Assembly: GCA_029884515.1 (NCBI GenBank)
Contig: JAOUHR010000008.1
Coordinates: forward strand, 1-16,425
Direction of reading: 5' to 3'
Source of the DNA: Gemmatimonadota bacterium
GTDB taxonomy: Bacteria; Gemmatimonadota; Gemmatimonadetes; Gemmatimonadales; Gemmatimonadaceae
Length of the DNA: 16,425 bases
The translations under genes and the position numbers were made by a program. Below the pieces are notes generated by a model, which was given only the letters and a program-made list of their open reading frames with translations, searched no databases and was not told the DNA's origin. This document shows positions 14,366 through 16,425 of the stretch, one piece after another; position 1 is the first letter of the stretch, and each line of letters starts with the position of its first letter.

Positions 14366-16425
14366 ATGCGATCTGTCGATCGGCGAACGTTCCTGCACGG
14401 CATGGCGGCGGCATCGGCGATCACGGCCGGTTCCGCCGTCACGCCGAACGGGACGCTCCTCGCCGGCAACGACCTCGGCGCTGACAGCGGACGGGACGCG
14501 CTGGAGCCCACGTGGCGCAAGACACCCTGCCGCTTCTGCGGCGTGGGATGCGGACTGCTCGTCGCGATCGAACGCGGGCGCGCGGTGGCGGTCAAGGGCG
14601 ACCCGGACTCGCCGGTGGGCAGCGGACTCGCTTGCGCAAAAGGCTACTACTCCATCCAGGCGCTCTACGGACCGGACCGGATCACGCGTGCGCGCATCCG
14701 CCGCGACCAGGCCCTCGAGCCGGCACCCATCGGCGAGGCGCTCGACCTCGTCGCGCGCCGGCTCCGGGAGACGGTCACGCAGCACGGCAAGGACAGCGTC
14801 GCCCTCTACGGCTCCGCGCAGTGGTCGATCGCGGACGCCTATGTCGCGTCCCGGCTCTTCAAGGGGGCGCTCGGCACGAACAACGTGGAGACGAGCTCGC
14901 GCCTCTACGCGGCCAGCGCGATGGCCGGCCTCCAGACCACCTTCGGGCTCGACGGCGCCGCCGGCTGCTATGAGGACATCGAGCACGCCGACATCTTCGT
15001 GCTCTGGGACGTGAACCTCGCGGAAACGGACCCGGTGCTCTTCTCGCGCATGCTCGCCCGCCGGCGAGCCGACCCCGCGGTGCGCGTCATCGACCTGGCG
15101 ACGCGGACGACGCGCACCAGCTACGCCTCCGATCGGTCGCTGCTCCACGCGCCGCACTCGGCAGCGGCCATCGCGAACGCCATCTGCCAGGAGATCGTCG
15201 CGCGGCGGTGGGTCGACCGCGCGTTCGTCGATGCGCACGTGGCATTCCGGAAGGGGAGGACGGGGATCGGCTACGGGCTCGCCGGCGACGCTCCCGTCAT
15301 TGACGACCCCACCGCCGTGACGTGGGATGCGTACGCGAGGTTCCTGGATGACTACACGCCCGAACGCGCGGAGCAGCGCTCCGGCCTGTCCGCCGGGAGC
15401 ATCCGATGGCTGGCCTCACTCTACGGTGACCGCACCAAGAAGGTGATGTCCGTCTGGGGCGCCAACGTGAACCAGCATGCGCGCGGCACCTGGATGAACA
15501 ACCTGCTGTACAACATCCACCTGCTGGTGGGGAAGATCGCGACGCCCGGGAACGGCGCGCTGGCGCTCACCGGGCAGCCGAGTGGCGGCGCGGCGGTCCA
15601 CGACGCGGGGAGCCTGACCGAGACGCTGCCGCGCGGGGTGGTCGAGAATGCGGAGGATCGGCGGCGCGCGGCCGACATCTGGGGCGTGCCGGTGGAACGG
15701 CTCGACGCGAAGCCGACCGACCGGACCCTCCCGCTGCTGCGCGCACTCGAGTCGGGCCGGATCCGCTTCCTCTGGATCCAGGCGACCAACCCGATGGTCA
15801 GCCTGCCGAACCTCGACCGGTATCGCCGGGCCGCAGCCAAGGCGGGCGTCTTCCTCGTGGTCTCGGAGGCCTATCCGACGCCGACGACGGACCTCGCGGA
15901 CGTCGTGCTCCCCGCGGCGATGTGGTTCGAGCGCGAGGGGATCTTCGCGAACGTCGAGCGGCGCACGCAGCACTTCGACCAGCTGGTGGCGCCCCCTGGC
16001 GACGCCATGAGTGACGCCTGGCAGATGATCGAGGTCGGGCGCCGCATGGGGTTCGAGGCGCTCTTCCCGTGGTCGCGCCAGACGCACGTCGAGCGGATCT
16101 GGGAGGAGTACCGCCGCTTCCACGACGACCCGGGGAGCTCGCTGGCGCCGTACGCGGTCCTGAAGGAGCGCCCGGGCGTCCTCTGGCCGTACGTCGCCGG
16201 CCGCGAGACGCGGTGGCGCTACAATCCGGAGCACGACCCGGCCGCCGAGGCATCGCGCGGCGCCTTCGACTTCTACGGCCACCCGGACCACCGGGCCTGG
16301 ATCTGGCTGCGGCCACAGGAGCCGCCCGCCGAGTCGCCCGACGCCGCGTATCCGCTCTGGCTGCGCACGGGCGCCGTCCTCGAACACTGGGGCACGGGCT
16401 CCATGACGCAGCGGATCCCGACGCT
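14366..16425 (+). CDS. NapA-family molybdopterin oxidoreductase, Tyr at the Mo-ligand site, 3' truncated
   Basis: The frame stays open to the window edge; about 686 of the roughly 830 residues usual for NapA are visible. 'DRRTFLHG' near the start and the following Ala-rich stretch form a Tat signal, so the folded enzyme would reach the periplasm. A 4Fe-4S motif C55-x2-C58-x3-C62-x27-C90 is followed by Lys92 ('CAKGYY'), which bridges the cluster and pterin in NapA. Further NapA hallmarks are 'GCYEDIE', 'VNQHARGTWMNN', 'GKIATPGN', 'LTGQPS', 'NVERRTQ' and 'LEHWGTGSMT'. In 'NNVETSSRLYAASAMAG' Tyr181 takes the place of the Mo-ligating Cys of NapA ('ARHCMASA') and NasA ('SRLCMSSA'), so the substrate is uncertain. 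Two ATGs lie at 14363 and 14366; GAGGA at 14358-14362 favours the second. No NapB, NapC or NapD gene is visible. Confidence 0.9.
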   Translation, partial: MRSVDRRTFLHGMAAASAITAGSAVTPNGTLLAGNDLGADSGRDALEPTWRKTPCRFCGVGCGLLVAIERGRAVAVKGDPDSPVGSGLACAKGYYSIQALYGPDRITRARIRRDQALEPAPIGEALDLVARRLRETVTQHGKDSVALYGSAQWSIADAYVASRLFKGALGTNNVETSSRLYAASAMAGLQTTFGLDGAAGCYEDIEHADIFVLWDVNLAETDPVLFSRMLARRRADPAVRVIDLATRTTRTSYASDRSLLHAPHSAAAIANAICQEIVARRWVDRAFVDAHVAFRKGRTGIGYGLAGDAPVIDDPTAVTWDAYARFLDDYTPERAEQRSGLSAGSIRWLASLYGDRTKKVMSVWGANVNQHARGTWMNNLLYNIHLLVGKIATPGNGALALTGQPSGGAAVHDAGSLTETLPRGVVENAEDRRRAADIWGVPVERLDAKPTDRTLPLLRALESGRIRFLWIQATNPMVSLPNLDRYRRAAAKAGVFLVVSEAYPTPTTDLADVVLPAAMWFEREGIFANVERRTQHFDQLVAPPGDAMSDAWQMIEVGRRMGFEALFPWSRQTHVERIWEEYRRFHDDPGSSLAPYAVLKERPGVLWPYVAGRETRWRYNPEHDPAAEASRGAFDFYGHPDHRAWIWLRPQEPPAESPDAAYPLWLRTGAVLEHWGTGSMTQRIPT

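Noticed and set aside
14285..15238. A 317-codon minus-strand open frame across the start of the NapA-like gene
   Set aside because: The plus-strand frame encodes an unmistakable Tat signal, 4Fe-4S motif and NapA hallmarks. The minus frame has none of these.

Overview
The window is GC-rich bacterial DNA (by eye about two thirds G+C), almost fully coding. It is dominated by secreted multiheme c-type cytochromes. I count 56 CxxCH haem-binding motifs in seven genes between about 820 and 13960, plus one CX3CH and one CX4CH motif. The mix of high GC, NHL propellers, envelope cytochromes and NapA-type oxidoreductase suggests a Gram-negative soil or sediment bacterium. Gemmatimonadota is my best guess, with low confidence, because no marker gene is present.

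Plus-strand block (2-7616). The order is: the 3' part of an NHL propeller protein; a tetrahaem cytochrome of the doubled-CXXCH type; a hexahaem lipoprotein made of two c7-type trihaem domains; a large outer-membrane beta-barrel; an NHL propeller lipoprotein; and a cytochrome with 11 CxxCH motifs plus one CX3CH. The last four genes are tightly packed, with stop/start overlaps at 4544-4548 and 5595-5598. The pair 'NHL propeller then CHTPHG-type cytochrome' occurs twice, on either side of the trihaem lipoprotein and the barrel.

Minus-strand block (13957 down to 7624). In transcription order it encodes: a lipoprotein cytochrome with 8 CxxCH motifs plus one CX4CH; a 9-haem cytochrome; a second, unrelated-looking beta-barrel; a 16-haem cytochrome built from repeated two-haem modules; and a small dihaem class I cytochrome. 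The middle three genes are joined by ATGA overlaps. A strong stem-loop lies between the first and second genes. The two blocks converge with only 7 bases between them.

Right end (14366 to the window edge). Divergent from the minus-strand block across a region of about 400 bp lies a truncated molybdopterin oxidoreductase of the periplasmic nitrate reductase (NapA) family. It has a Tat signal and an intact 4Fe-4S cluster motif. The residue aligning with the molybdenum-ligating cysteine of NapA is a tyrosine, so plain nitrate reductase activity should not be assumed.

Working model (inference): each block supplies a porin plus cytochromes able to carry electrons across the outer membrane, with the propellers as scaffold or docking proteins and the NapA-like enzyme as a periplasmic redox partner. 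Whether electrons leave (extracellular respiration) or enter the cell cannot be read from the sequence. I saw no tRNA, rRNA, CRISPR array or insertion sequence.
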